A DNA stretch of 64,000 nt, from the NCBI GenBank assembly GCA_020746995.1, contig JAGPXD010000003.1, forward strand, positions 5,208,001 to 5,272,000, written 5' to 3'. Under the pieces are notes generated by a model. That model was not told the DNA's origin, searched no databases, and saw nothing but the letters and a program-made list of their open reading frames with translations. This document shows positions 19,507 to 30,072 of this stretch, piece by piece; position 1 is the stretch's first letter; every line of letters starts with the position of its first letter. The DNA is from Plectosphaerella cucumerina. Taxonomy: Eukaryota > Ascomycota > Sordariomycetes > Glomerellales > Plectosphaerellaceae. Both the position numbers and the translations under genes were made by a program.

Positions 19507-20721
19507 CTACTTCGTGGCCAGGAGCTCCAGGTAGTGCCCAACAACGCTCTTGACCTGCTCCTCGAAGCTAGCAAACTTCCAGCCAAAGGCCTTCTCCGTT
19601 TCAGACGAGTCGAAGTGAATGGGCCGGGTGGGAAGACTTCCGGCGAGCGGCAGCCTGCCGTCGGCCACCGCCTCGGGGAAGTTGCGCTTGGCAATCTCCT
19701 TCGCATCATCCCAGGTGGTGCCGTCGACTCCGCCCGAGGAGCAGAGGTAGTCACGGTTGCCCGTCAGGGCCGGGTTCAGCGCGTCAATGTGCGCTCTGGC
19801 CACGTCGTTGACGTGGACCGAGACACCAATGGACGGCATCTGGCTCACGTTGTCCAGCACAACACCCAGCGTGGATCCGTTGCTGCCCTTGCCGACGTCC
19901 GCAGGAGTGCGGTTGAGCTCGTTCTTTCCGGTCACCATGCTGGGGAAGATGTTGACGATCTCGAAAGCAGGTCTCTCCTCCTCGATGAAACGCTTCGTCG
20001 CGTCAAAAGCCGCGGCTTTGGAAAGACCGTAGGCATGCATGGCGTTTGCGAAGGGTCCATCCAGGCCGGTGGGAGTGTAGACGTCCTTTGCTGGAAAGAG
20101 GGTGGTCTTGTCAGCGAGCTGCGAGGTGAATGGGTTGTTCGGGTACATACCGGTGAGGACAGTCGTGTAATCGGAGGAAATGATGAAGTCCCAACTGAGG
20201 AGAACTGCGACGGAAGACGTGATGACGACCCTCTTGATGGAGGGGACCTTCTTGGCCGACTTGAGCACGCCGACAGTGGCGTTGATGGCGGGGTCGATCA
20301 GGTCACGCTTGAAGTCGGTGGTGTTCTGGTAGTTGAAGATTAGGGTTAGAAAGTAGGCTGTTGATCAGAGAGGAATCGAACTCACCCCCGAAGGGAGGGG
20401 TGAAGCGACATGAACGATGCCGTCAGCGCCGTCCAAAACGCCGTCGAAAGCTCCATCGCGAAGGAGGTCTGGAACCACGACAAACTCGAGCTGGGCCGCG
20501 AATGGCTTGGCCGACTCGGCAGCCTTGATCTGCTCGGCTTGTGCCGCGTTGCGGATGACTGCTCGGACCTTGTATCCTCTGGTGAGGGCCTCGACGAGGA
20601 CGCGGAACCCAACGTGTCCGGAGACACCAGTAATCTGCAGCCAATGTCAACATCCAGGGGCGAGGATTCAATTATCGTTGAAGAAGCCGGAGGGACGTAC
20701 GACCAGAAGCTGCTGAGACAT
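19507..20721 (-). CDS. NAD(P)-dependent reductase/epimerase-family protein 1 (Gre2/DFR-like)
   Basis: Three exons on the minus strand: 20701-20721, 20386-20634 and 19507-20325. The introns are 66 and 60 nt (GTACGT...CTGCAG; GTGAGT...CTACCAG). The product is 362 residues. The tiny first exon (MSQQLLV) joins directly to ITGVSGHVG, so the splice completes the Rossmann TGxxGxxG motif (residues 9-16). The catalytic Ser region is ITSSVAVLLSW and the catalytic pair is YGLSK at 189-193. HVASPLPSG and NPALTGNRDYLCSSGG are further extended-SDR hallmarks. The family reduces aldehydes, ketones or flavonoid-like substrates with NADPH; the actual substrate is unknown. It lies between a bZIP gene and a crotonase-fold gene, with a second reductase of the same superfamily about 3 kb further on. 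Confidence 0.9.
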
Positions 20722-21532
20722 GTTGAAAGTGGTCGGTGGGATGTTGTTGGAACTTGAGGATGCGAAAACAAGCTGGATTGGTGTTCGAGGTCTGTTGTGG
20801 ACGTGGAGATGCGATTGCTAGGAGTGGATGGCAAGACTAAGAGGAGAAATATCATGGATACAATGGCTTTTTATTCATTCATCTACCTCGGTTCGCTCTG
20901 TTGCATACGTTCGATTTCAGACAAATGTTCGGGGGCTTTACAAAGCACCGGTGAAATCAGTAACACTAGGTGTGATTGCCGCTTTGCCGCCGGCTACTGT
21001 CAGGTACATGTATCCACCGTAAATGAATGCACGGCGGTGGCCGGAAGGTCGTTACACGGACTTAGCGGGTGCCAGTCAGCGGATTTAACACGCCTTGCTG
21101 CCCAGCCAGCGTTCGCTCCGCATCTGTCATGACTCGCCGGCCCGCACTGCATTCATCTCGTTGTGGGGGAGTCGCGAACCAAGAGCTATGGGGCATGATG
21201 CTCCATCGGTTTGTGATCTCAGGTGAATCGAGATGTATGTGGCATTTAAGATACAGAATCTCAATGTGTTCAGTCATGAGCCAGGTTCATGTCGAAGAAG
21301 CGTCAAAGGGAAGTGCTAATTGTCTGCCACTACCTGTAATTCGCAGCACCACCCGAATGAATTCAGAAGGCGCAGCCAGATCTCAACCATGTTGGTGATT
21401 GACACAATGCACCAAGTAAATTCCAATAATAGTATACAAGAATCTTCCTTCCAAACCTCCACAGGTCCCAAGAACAAAAGAATTACTAAGAAGAAGACGG
21501 CAGTGTTCTGCCCAGCCCACCAAACCTCATCT
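20722..21532. other. Intergenic region upstream of reductase 1
   Basis: About 810 nt up to the 3' end of the crotonase-fold gene. No recognisable gene or element. Confidence 0.4.
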
Positions 21533-22474
21533 CTAATCGTAGAGTAGGACAAGATCCCTTCCAAGGTTGAGCTCGACCTCGCCAAAAGTAAGGTTGTTGG
21601 TGTTCTCCAGGGCCCTTCCAATCAGACCAGGCACAACTGGATCGCTGAGGCGTGCGGTGAACGCGGCGGAGTCCCGCAGCAGCTCCTCGCGAGTCGGACG
21701 GGTCGCGTGGTTAACCGACTGCTTGACCCCCACCAAGGCGCCCCGGGGGAAGAGCCTGAAGCGGGAGGTGAGACCTTCAATGTAAGCGTACATCTCCTCG
21801 GACGAGCAGAAGGCCTTGTTGATCCAGCCGATCCTCGCGGCCTCCTTGGCGGTGATATCGTTGCCGCTGAGGAGGTACTCGAGCGCGAGGCCACGACCGA
21901 TGAGGCGAGGAAGGTGCTGGCTGCCGCCTCCGCCGGGGATGAGACCAGTGCCGACTTCGATCTGGCCGAAGAGCGACTCCCTAGTGGTGGCGAAGCGCAT
22001 GTCGAGCGCCAGCAGGAATTCGTTGCCGGCCCCACGGGCACGGCCGTCGACGGCGCCGATGGTCACCTGGGGAAGGTTCGAGATGTCGAACATGAGGTTG
22101 GCGAAGCGCGATCCAACAGTATCTACTCGCATCGTTAGTGGCGGCTTGAGAACGAGCATGGGTCCCGGGCTTTTCTTACCGACGCCAGGCATCAGGAGGT
22201 CCAGGTGGGCGCAGAAGAACTGGGGAACATCGCTGTTGAAGATGACCACCTTGGTCTCGGTGTCGTTGCCGAGCCTAGCGACAAGATCGGTCAGGCCGTC
22301 CTGGAAGTCGACGCCCCAGAGGTTGATTGCCGAATCGGGGTTACTTAGAGTGACCTCCAGGACGCTGCCGTTCTGGGCGGTCTTGAGGCCGCGGTACTCG
22401 GGAAGATCGAGAGCGAGCGCCGAAGGGAGGAGAGTGCCAACAAGGGCGAGGGTCTTGATCCAAGCAGCAGACAT
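21533..22474 (-). CDS. Crotonase-fold (enoyl-CoA hydratase/isomerase-like) protein with signal peptide
   Basis: Two exons, 22180-22474 and 21533-22122, around a 57-nt intron (GTAAGA, CACTAACG branch, GAGTAG). The intron is a multiple of three and would read through, but its signals are textbook and its removal yields MPGVDTVGSRFANLMFDI. The product is 294 residues. It opens with a clear signal peptide (about residues 1-21, LALVGTLLPSALALD), unlike mitochondrial or peroxisomal crotonases. Crotonase features are VVIFNSDVPQFFCAHLDL (first oxyanion loop), DGRARGAGNEFLLALD (second oxyanion loop) and IEVGTGLIPGGGGSQHLPRL. The C-terminus carries no peroxisomal SKL. Family members act on acyl-CoA thioesters, which are not expected outside the cytosol or organelles, so an extracellular or ER-lumenal crotonase-fold protein is odd. 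Its reaction is unknown. Confidence 0.85.
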   Translation of the reverse strand: MSAAWIKTLALVGTLLPSALALDLPEYRGLKTAQNGSVLEVTLSNPDSAINLWGVDFQDGLTDLVARLGNDTETKVVIFNSDVPQFFCAHLDLLMPGVGKKSPGPMLVLKPPLTMRVDTVGSRFANLMFDISNLPQVTIGAVDGRARGAGNEFLLALDMRFATTRESLFGQIEVGTGLIPGGGGSQHLPRLIGRGLALEYLLSGNDITAKEAARIGWINKAFCSSEEMYAYIEGLTSRFRLFPRGALVGVKQSVNHATRPTREELLRDSAAFTARLSDPVVPGLIGRALENTNNLTFGEVELNLGRDLVLLYD

Positions 22475-23622
22475 CGTGTGTGCGACAATGTAAGTAGGTT
22501 AGGAGTGTTGTCAAGCTGGAGCAGTGGTGTTCGCGGTGATGAGTGAGAGAAGCCTTGAAGAACGCAAAGGCAACATCTTGGTCTCTTATGCAATGTTCCG
22601 TCCGGGATGGGCGATTGCAATTTTGTCTGACAAAACCCTGCCTCGCACTCTGCCCTTGTGTAATCTCCGTCTGCCACGCCATCGTGACTGAAGCAAGCGA
22701 CAAACCCCGGAGCAACATCGTTCACCATCACGACGTGCCTTGCACCCAGAGGCGCGGACTTAGACGCATGAGCTCCGAGACAGGTTGCATTGGCGGGTCC
22801 ATCGTCAGTTCGTCTGAGGTCGACTCGGGGGGTTCCGGGGTGCATTACTCGGTCACTGCATTTGAAAGCTTATGGTGTGTGGCCATCAGTCATCGGGCCA
22901 ATGCAACCGCCGGCGCTACATCTCACGGTCGACCGGCACTCTACGATTGAATAAGCTTTTCGGCAGACGAACTGCCGGAGTAGGTGGCTTCTACGGAATT
23001 AAGCTTGCATAAACCCATGGCAGTGGTTCAGGGGCCAGGGGTCAGCCAGGCAGACGAGTGTCGCTTCCACGGACAATCGAGTTCACGCATCACGCTTCGG
23101 GGCGCAGCACAACCGGGCTTCAACATTCATTCTTGGCTTGAGAGGGAGTATGTAGATCAAATGGTCAATTATGCATTCCGCGCGGCCATTTCGGGTGCCG
23201 AGATTGGTAGCATGAGGCCGTGGATGCTGTGGTGTGCTTGACGTGGCGGCTTCGGTACAATCAGGGCTTCAGTCTAGACTTTTTGGAGGCATCTTGGCTT
23301 CATTGTTGAGGTAATTTAAACAGAAGTGACTATCAAAGGTACATGATGGTGTTTCCTTCTCGACTCTGTCTTGCCGTCGAAAGGGGTACCCGAGCACCTT
23401 AGCCGCACAAGGGAACAGCTATGCAGTCACGCCGCGACACGATGTAGACGGAAATACGACGGAATTCGAAAAGAGACTTTGAGATACACATCTAAATATC
23501 ATGGAATCGGTGATGAGAGACAGAGACAGGAGCAGAGGCAGAAACGAGTAAGAGGCCAAGCGAGGAACCACCGAGAAAGCAACCAGCACGACCACACTGC
23601 AAACCCTCAAAATCATCAAGCC
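22475..23622. other. Intergenic region, crotonase gene to reductase 2
   Basis: About 1.15 kb. Contains only domain-free short frames, for example at 22984-23241. From about 23400 the sequence is purine-rich (GAGA runs), probably the 3' untranslated region of the minus-strand reductase. Confidence 0.4.
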
Positions 23623-24714
23623 CTACCTCGCCTGCTCCCAAGACCTGTAGTGCGCCTGGAAACTCTCCTCGACAGGACGGTACTCAATACCCAACTCCCG
23701 GACGCTTTTCTGGTTATCGACCTTGAAAGGGATGCTGAGGTTGGCCGCCGACCATTTCTTCGAAATGCCGAGGAAAGGCCCCGAAGCGTAGACCATCAGC
23801 GCGGGAAAGTTCCATCGCGGCAGCACCTTTGGGTTCTTGTGGACGGGGCGAATGAATCCAGCCATCTCCAGCAGCGGAATGCTGCGGTCACCAGAGATGA
23901 TGTACCGGCCCTTGAAGCAGGGGTTGTCGCCAACCTTGACGTGTGCCTCCGCGACTTCCCGCACGTCAGCGACGGGATATGACAGGTCGGGGACGCCCAT
24001 GCGGTTGTCGCCGCGGTACATTGCTTCGAGCATGTGCAGGCTGCCGGAGATGGATTCGGGCGTCAGGGAAGGGCCAACGATGAGGCCCGGGTTGATGACG
24101 ACGAGGGACCAGCGGCTCTGGAGGTCGTGCATCTTCCAGGCCTCTCGCTCGGCGACCGCCTTGGAGTAGGCGTAGGGGTAGTGGGTGACGCTGCTGCTCT
24201 CGTTCCAGCAGGCTTCGGTGAGAGTCTGTTTCGGGGCCTTGAGCACGTCGGCATTGTCGCCAAAGAGGGCAGAGACTGTCGGATAAAATCGTTGGATAAT
24301 CAGAATGACAAGGCAAGGGGTCGAATACATACCTGAAGACGTGAGGACGACTCGTTGAACACTCTCCGTCTCGTTGACAGAGTCCAGGACATTCTTAGTT
24401 CCCTGCAGCGCCGGCTCGACACAGTCCTTGTACCCATCTTTGATCTGGTCGGGTACGAGGAAGGGCGAGGCCACGTGGTAGACCACCGTGCAGCCCTGCA
24501 TGGCGTTGGTGAAGGACCCGGGTCGCATCAGATCGGACTCGAACAGGCGAAGCCGATCGGGGTATAGGGTCTGAAGATCCAACAGCGGCTTGCATTTGGA
24601 TTTATTGTTCAGGGAGCGGACGGTGGCATGGACGAGGTGGCCGCGCTCGAGGAGCAGCTTGACGACGTAGATGCCGACGAAGCCTGTGCCTCCTGTAACG
24701 AGAGATGCCGCCAT
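23623..24714 (-). CDS. NAD(P)-dependent epimerase/3-beta-HSD-like reductase 2
   Basis: Two exons, 24333-24714 and 23623-24275, with a 57-nt intron (GTATGT...CCGACAG). I spliced it because the junction gives the canonical LTSSVSALFGD; unspliced, an insertion interrupts it. The product is 344 residues. TGGTGFVG at residues 7-14 is the nucleotide-binding motif, followed by the extended-SDR segment VVYHVASPFLVPDQ. YAYSK is the catalytic Tyr/Lys pair and INPGLIVGP a substrate-site strand. It resembles dihydroflavonol reductase/3-beta-hydroxysteroid dehydrogenase-type enzymes. Substrate unknown, cytosolic by default. It is a second extended SDR within about 4 kb, on the same strand as reductase 1. 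Confidence 0.9.
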   Translation of the reverse strand: MAASLVTGGTGFVGIYVVKLLLERGHLVHATVRSLNNKSKCKPLLDLQTLYPDRLRLFESDLMRPGSFTNAMQGCTVVYHVASPFLVPDQIKDGYKDCVEPALQGTKNVLDSVNETESVQRVVLTSSGMYSTPCLVILIIQRFYPTVSALFGDNADVLKAPKQTLTEACWNESSSVTHYPYAYSKAVAEREAWKMHDLQSRWSLVVINPGLIVGPSLTPESISGSLHMLEAMYRGDNRMGVPDLSYPVADVREVAEAHVKVGDNPCFKGRYIISGDRSIPLLEMAGFIRPVHKNPKVLPRWNFPALMVYASGPFLGISKKWSAANLSIPFKVDNQKSVRELGIEYRPVEESFQAHYRSWEQAR

Positions 24715-26050
24715 TTGATTTGATGAATTGGTTTCTGGGTAGAGATATGGTCGTGAACTGGGTAAATGGAATTGAGGAGATTCGCTGTTGATGTTGTTCA
24801 GGGTGGTCGCTTCGTCTTGCGGGACAGCTTGTGACTTATTGCTTTGGGCGTCTCGCACGACTGACGCCTTGACTCGGACATTGTGAGTATCGCCATGCTT
24901 TCGGGATCAGGTTTGCAAAATCCGAAATTCGAATCAAAGGCAGAAATGGGTTCGAGACAGGCAGCAGCATATGCATTCCGAACGGTTACTGATGGGCGGC
25001 GGTGTTGACGGGCCTCGGGCTAACTCCACGCCGGTTTTAACTCCGGCCCGATCGGATTACTGATGTCAGTGTGTACCTACTTACGGGTTGCCCACACGTG
25101 CTTCGCAAGTCGACCACGCGCAAGGTTAGGTGCTTTGTCAATCTCTCACTACAGAGGCTGTTTTATTCGAAGCTGACTGTGGCATGGCGTCTGCTCGTGC
25201 CGTTTGAGGGGCGGGAGTTCCCTTCCGGCAACCTGAGATGGCCAAAGTTGTGGTCACAGCCTGCAACTTTCCACGCTATTGGGAGGCGTGTGGCTTCGGG
25301 TCGCCACTCTGAGTGGTACGGGATCGGCTGTGGGCTGCGGCAGCCACCGGCTTCTGTCTAGAGCCCAGAAAGGCCGCCTGGATGTTGACAAGTCGCGTTT
25401 CCCACCTCGGCCCAAACTGAAAAGAGCACTCGAAAGTCATTCAAACGAACATCTCCAGTGGAGTTGAAAGCTTCCCTTTGATCGTGCAAAGTCGAAACAT
25501 ACTCGTCACAACTAGTCAGGTGGGTGGAGAGTTTACACAAATTTGAATCCGTTGCTTCTCCTGTCCACATAACAGGGAGATACTTGGCACATGCTAGACT
25601 TTGAGAGCAGGAGAACTTGAGTCAGTTTGGCCAGCAGGCGCGCCCACGGTGGCGGCGGTAAATGCCTTGATATTCGTTGGATCCGCTGATCCCACCAAAC
25701 CCGAGGCAGGTGCTACAGTAAGGCAAGGTACTACACCCACGCGTACCTTGTGGCATTGCAGGGAACAATAGGCTCCAATCCTGGGCGTTTGAACGAGCGA
25801 AGCGAAGCGCGAATGTGAAACTTCAGCAACGGCGCCAACGCGCCACGCATCAGTTGCGGCGTGATGTGGAAATCACTTCCTCTTGGCTTCTTCACACTTC
25901 AAATTTAATCCAGAACTATAAAAATCCTGCCCGTTCTTCCTTCTGTCTAGTGTCTATTTCTCTCAGGTTCCCAATCGACGCGTCTTGTCACATCACTCAC
26001 TGCATTTTCAACCCATTTCCAACAGTCTGTTCAATTCTCTCATCTTCACG
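24715..26050. other. Intergenic region between reductase 2 and the small secreted protein gene
   Basis: About 1.3 kb of divergent promoter space. A TATA box lies near its right end (listed separately). Nothing else is recognisable. Confidence 0.4.
25917..25923 (+). promoter_or_regulatory. TATA box of the small secreted protein gene
   Basis: TATAAAA about 130 nt upstream of the ATG at 26051, followed by a CT-rich stretch. It supports transcription of an otherwise anonymous short gene. Confidence 0.5.
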
Positions 26051-26401
26051 ATGAAGTGTGCTCTCTTGCTCCAAGCTGTTGTGGCCATTGGCGTTGTCGG
26101 TCTGGTCGCGGGTGGAAGCCCAGCCAAAAAACCTAAGAGGAATCTCTTTGATTTCCCTCAGATTACCACCGCCCCCCAAGTGACTGTTACGCTTGAGCCC
26201 TCCGCGACTCTTACCGTCACGGTCTATCACACAGCCATCCCTTCAGTCACTACAACTCCCGTTCACAACGGGACTTTCACCTCCGACGGGGCTCCTCCCG
26301 GTCCACATCACACTCTTGAAGCCCAGTCAACCCATGGAAACAACCAGACATCTGTCTCTGACATAACTGGTGCCGCTGTGAGTACATCTCTCGGCGGCTA
26401 A
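26051..26401 (+). CDS. Small secreted protein, unknown function
   Basis: 116 residues if read as one exon from the ATG at 26051. Residues 1-21 are a strong signal peptide (MKCALLLQAVVAIGVVGLVAG). The remainder is Thr/Ser/Pro-rich (TVTLEPSATLTVTVYHTAIP) with two NxT/NQT-type glycosylation sites and no Cys after the signal peptide. It could be a cell-wall-associated or effector-like protein; no family is recognised. A good splice donor (GTGAGT) at 26378 lies near the end, so the last eight codons may be intronic and the gene may continue. The next 650 nt contain another clear intron-like block (26592-26642) and an open frame ending at 27047, but I could not assemble one continuous reading frame. 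Confidence 0.6.
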   Translation: MKCALLLQAVVAIGVVGLVAGGSPAKKPKRNLFDFPQITTAPQVTVTLEPSATLTVTVYHTAIPSVTTTPVHNGTFTSDGAPPGPHHTLEAQSTHGNNQTSVSDITGAAVSTSLGG

Positions 26402-26669
26402 GCTCAACCTATCTAACACACTCCGCCGTCGTCATCGACGCTGCAGTCCGAAGCGTCCCCGCAACCAAAATATCGGCATTAACATGCAGCTTCAAAGTCC
26501 TCGTCCAAAATTGCTTTCAACTAGACTAGCGCCTGCGTTCCTGATTCTCCAGGCCCCGTGATCCCGAACTTCCACCAGCCTCGGCCCAATGGTACGTCTG
26601 ATGCGAACAACGAGTAATACTCAGCTGACCTTGAATTTGCAGATTCCGACAAATTTTTGAAGCTGCTGA

Positions 26670-27047
26670 GACCCTCACTCTCTCGTCCAGTCCCGACAGC
26701 ATCTCACAGACCAAAAACATCCATACCACACAAGTTCCTCTCTAGCCTTCAGGGTTACCGACATTCCTCTGGGCCCCACGCAGTACGAAGTCTATGACGG
26801 CCTTCAGGATTTGAAGGAGTGGCAGGAAAAGCTTGACCATTGGGAAGGATTCCAAAAGCTCGACTGGTACTCAACCGACAGCACTCCCTACAAGAGTACG
26901 ACTCCCGACACGCCTTCTGAGGTTTGCCAGTGGGAGTGCAACGAAGCCATCCAATCTTATATGCCCATCGGCACGAAATTTGACGGTGCCGAGTCTGTTT
27001 CCTCATGCTCTGGCTCTGGTGCTGGTGCCCCTGGCGTGATCGGGTAG
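26670..27047 (+). other. Possible 3' exon(s) of the 26051 gene, or a separate gene fragment
   Basis: The frame is open from 26670 to a TAG at 27045-27047. It encodes an acidic, Trp/Tyr-containing segment (PLGPTQYEVYDGL, LKEWQEKLDHWEGF, VCQWECNEAIQSYMP) ending in a Ser/Gly-rich tail. A pyrimidine tract with CTCTAG and TTCAG acceptors lies just before it (26735-26752). The codon choice looks coding, but no family is recognised and the link to the upstream signal-peptide exon is unproven. Confidence 0.35.
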
Positions 27048-27812
27048 CAAGCCAGGAACTAACCACTGTCCCATTTTTCTACTTTTGACCCTGGCCAACA
27101 TTGAATGTTTGGCATGGGGTTCCACGGACTACAAAATGGAGGCAGAGCAGTCTTGGATGTTTTTTCGGAGTGAGCTATCTAGTTGCGAATAAATCTTGGC
27201 ATCCTCTGTTTGAATTATTCAAAACGCCGCGGGCAAACAATCGAGTGGCCCCCTGTCGACGGGAGTTATCAACGTCGTTGAGGCTCTTGTCATTTGAGGA
27301 CTGCTGTGGTGTGTGTTCCTCTAATAAGTTTCACCTCCTATCATTCCCTGATGAAAAGACTCCTCCAAGACTCCTAAATCTCACCTTTCCACCACATCCT
27401 CATTCCTTTCGCCTAGATTATATTCTGTAAGGACTAAGACTTATAGAACCAGACTATACTAATAGGGGTGATAAAGTCTCTAGCCTAGTTAAAGGGGCCT
27501 AGTGTAAATATCTCTTATAAGACTAGCTAGTGGCTAAGGAGGATATAGGTCGCGATTATCTTAATCTTAGGGGCTGGACTGTTTATTGCGTCTGTCTAAT
27601 CACTCTGGAAAGATAGGTAGGCAGGTGGGAGAGGAGAAAATTTGAGGGAAGATTGGTGTCATCCGGAGTTCACGAGAGGTCTTAAGTAGGTAGAAGCACG
27701 ACCCCAAGGCATCCATGCATTGGTGTTGCCTGGGGTGACAGGAATGCTGTTGCCTATTTTCTGCACCAAGTGAGGTGAGATCGACACTATAAGCGATGCC
27801 TTCATATTGTAG
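27048..27812. other. Intergenic region with an AT-rich, RIP-like patch
   Basis: About 760 nt. Positions about 27420-27600 are conspicuously TA-rich, with TAAG/CTTA/CTAG-dense sequence that contrasts with the GC-rich surroundings and resembles the larger island near 60 kb. This is probably a short remnant of a mutated repeat. The rest is presumed promoter of the tannase-like gene. Confidence 0.45.
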
Positions 27813-29510
27813 GTAGATACATCACCCAAGGAAGAGTACCCGGGTACTTTTGATACTACGTGTAGCCTTGGCGGCCTGGCTACCTTCGGCGAGGCCGGTG
27901 TGAGACTATATCACAACCATGGTCCTGTCAACGTCACCAACGTTGGGTTTTGCAACATCTCGATTACTTACACCCATCCTGATGGAAACGACTCGGTGAA
28001 CGTACAAGTTTGGCTCCCAACAGACGTCTGGAACGGTCGTCTGCAAGGCATAGGGGGCGGTGGATATTCGGCTGGCCTGCCCGACCAAGCGCCTTTCGGC
28101 ATGTCCGCTGCTGTTGGTCAAGGATACGCGACGTACGGGACTGATGCTGGGCTGGGACCCCTCGCCAACGGGTTGACACCCGCTAGCTGGGCGCTCGGAG
28201 CTGACGGGGAGCCGAACATGCGCCTCCTCGAAAACTTTGCATCCGCCTCCATCTACGAAGGTGCCGTCATCGCCAAAAACTTCACGGCAGCGTTCTACGC
28301 CGAGCCTGCCCGGTACTCTTACTTTTCTGGCTGCTCGCAAGGTGGCCGGCAAGGTATGGCCGCCGCTCAACGTTACCCTGATCTCTTTGACGGCATTGCA
28401 GCAGCAGCACCAGCGATCAACTGGAACTCCTTGGCTATAGGGGGAATCTACGCCAACTTCCTCATGAACTTGTACGGAGTATATCCGCCATCGTGCGAGA
28501 TCGAAGCTCTGACATCTGCTGCGATCGAAGCTTGCGACGGACATGATGGTGTTCTGGACAGAATCATCTCGAACCCCGAAGAATGCGGCTTCGACCCGGT
28601 GAACCTGGTTGGGACAACCATACCGTGTGCTGCCAACCCGGAGACAGATGGCGATGGCCCCACCACTGAGCGCAAGATTTCCTTGGGAGCGGCAACGATC
28701 GTGCAAAAGACGGTAAGTCCTCGCCAAGTCGTCGCCTCCCAACTTTCCGCTGACATTCGTGGCGTGCAGTGGGATGGTGCTCGGCGCGCAAACAACTCCC
28801 GCATGTGGTATGGTCCTGCAAAGGACGCCACCCTCGCTGGCGGCCTCTACCCCTTTGAATCTAGTTTCGCACCAATCGGTACCGTCTGCAGTGCCAACGG
28901 TACCTGCACATTGGACCCCATCGTCCTGTTCCAAGAATGGACCAGGCTTTTTGTCTTGGGAAGCTCCACTGCCGACACGAGCAAGCTATCCTTGGAGGAT
29001 TACGAGGAAATTTTCGACTCCTCTGCCCGAGACTATGGCTCCACGATGGACACAAACAACCCTGGCCTCTCCGCGTTTCGCCAGGCCGGAGGAAAGCTGA
29101 TCACGTACCACGGAATAGTACGTCCTGCCCTCATGATATCATCTTATTCTCTGAGAGGCAGCTTGCCGAATGCATGACTAATGACCCTCGTCCAGGCCGA
29201 CGAAATCATTCCTTACCACGGGACTAAGGACTACTACGATCGCGTCACGGCACTCGACCCGAATGTGCACGACTTTTATCGTCTCTTCCTCGCTCCTGGT
29301 GTATACCACTGCAACGGTGGCCCTGGAGCTTACCCCGATACCACGTTCGACTCGCTGGTCCGTTGGGTGGAGGATGGCGTGGCGCCTGATACCCTCCTCG
29401 CAACGAGTGTCGGCACGGATCCTGTCGTTCAACGACCTCTTTGCCCCTACCCTCAGGAGCAGAAGTACATTGGAACAGAATGTGGGACCGGAAACTTTAC
29501 CTGCCAGTGA
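27813..29510 (+). CDS. Tannase/feruloyl esterase-family protein (N-terminal exon unresolved)
   Basis: Three exons are visible: about 27813-28712, 28770-29117 and 29196-29510, with introns of 57 nt (GTAAGT...GTGCAG) and 78 nt (GTACGT...CGTCCAG). Both splices are in frame. The family motifs are VQVWLPTDVWNGRLQGIGGG, YFSGCSQGGRQG (nucleophile Ser with the preceding Cys of the CS-D-HC arrangement), GIAAAAPAINW, ITYHGIADEIIPYHG and VYHCNGGPG (the His-Cys element). These enzymes hydrolyse gallate or hydroxycinnamate esters of plant polymers outside the cell. No ATG or signal peptide occurs in the first frame, which opens after a TAG at 27810. A short upstream exon must exist, or the 5' end is damaged; I could not find a phase-compatible one. 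The start given is therefore only the limit of the open frame. Confidence 0.8.
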
Positions 29511-30064
29511 GCTTTTCCTTCCGCGAAACGCGGAGGCATGCGTATCTGTTGGATTTCATGTTACCTGCTTCTCATGTACATTAGAGTCCACGGAGGGGAC
29601 CGGCAACTTCTGTCTATCTACCTTACCAGTATTAGCCAAGAGTTTTTACACCTTTTGGCAAGTAGTCAGCTTCTAGTATTGTCCGCTGCACTAAGAAAGG
29701 CAGCTTGGAAACGACACACCGAGACCTCGCCATAGACGTGCAGGACCCGCCTCTAAGGGTAACTAAATAGATGAACAGAAAGACTGCGGGTATTCTTCGT
29801 ACAAGAACCCAGGAGATAACATAGTTGTTTCCATACCATACACGCGTAAAGCACGGGAGCACCGACCGGTTCCTCGTCAAAATGGGCTTCAACACAGAGG
29901 GGGGTAACCTGCAAAGGCAAATGACCCATATGTTTGGAGAGCGCGGCATGCGGTAAAATTGATTAGACGCAGTGGCACGCCAGACATGCCAAGCATGTGT
30001 CAACCGACCGATGATACTTACTTGCCTCCATAAAAATAAGGGTTATTATGAACATCGACGGGGC
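29511..30064. other. Intergenic region, tannase-like gene to 5S rRNA
   Basis: About 550 nt without a recognisable gene. Confidence 0.4.
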
Positions 30065-30069
30065 AAAAA
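30065..30069 (-). terminator. Pol III T-run terminator of the 5S rRNA gene
   Basis: Five consecutive T on the minus strand, starting 4 nt after the 5S 3' end, the normal RNA polymerase III stop signal. Confidence 0.75.
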
Positions 30070-30072
30070 TGT

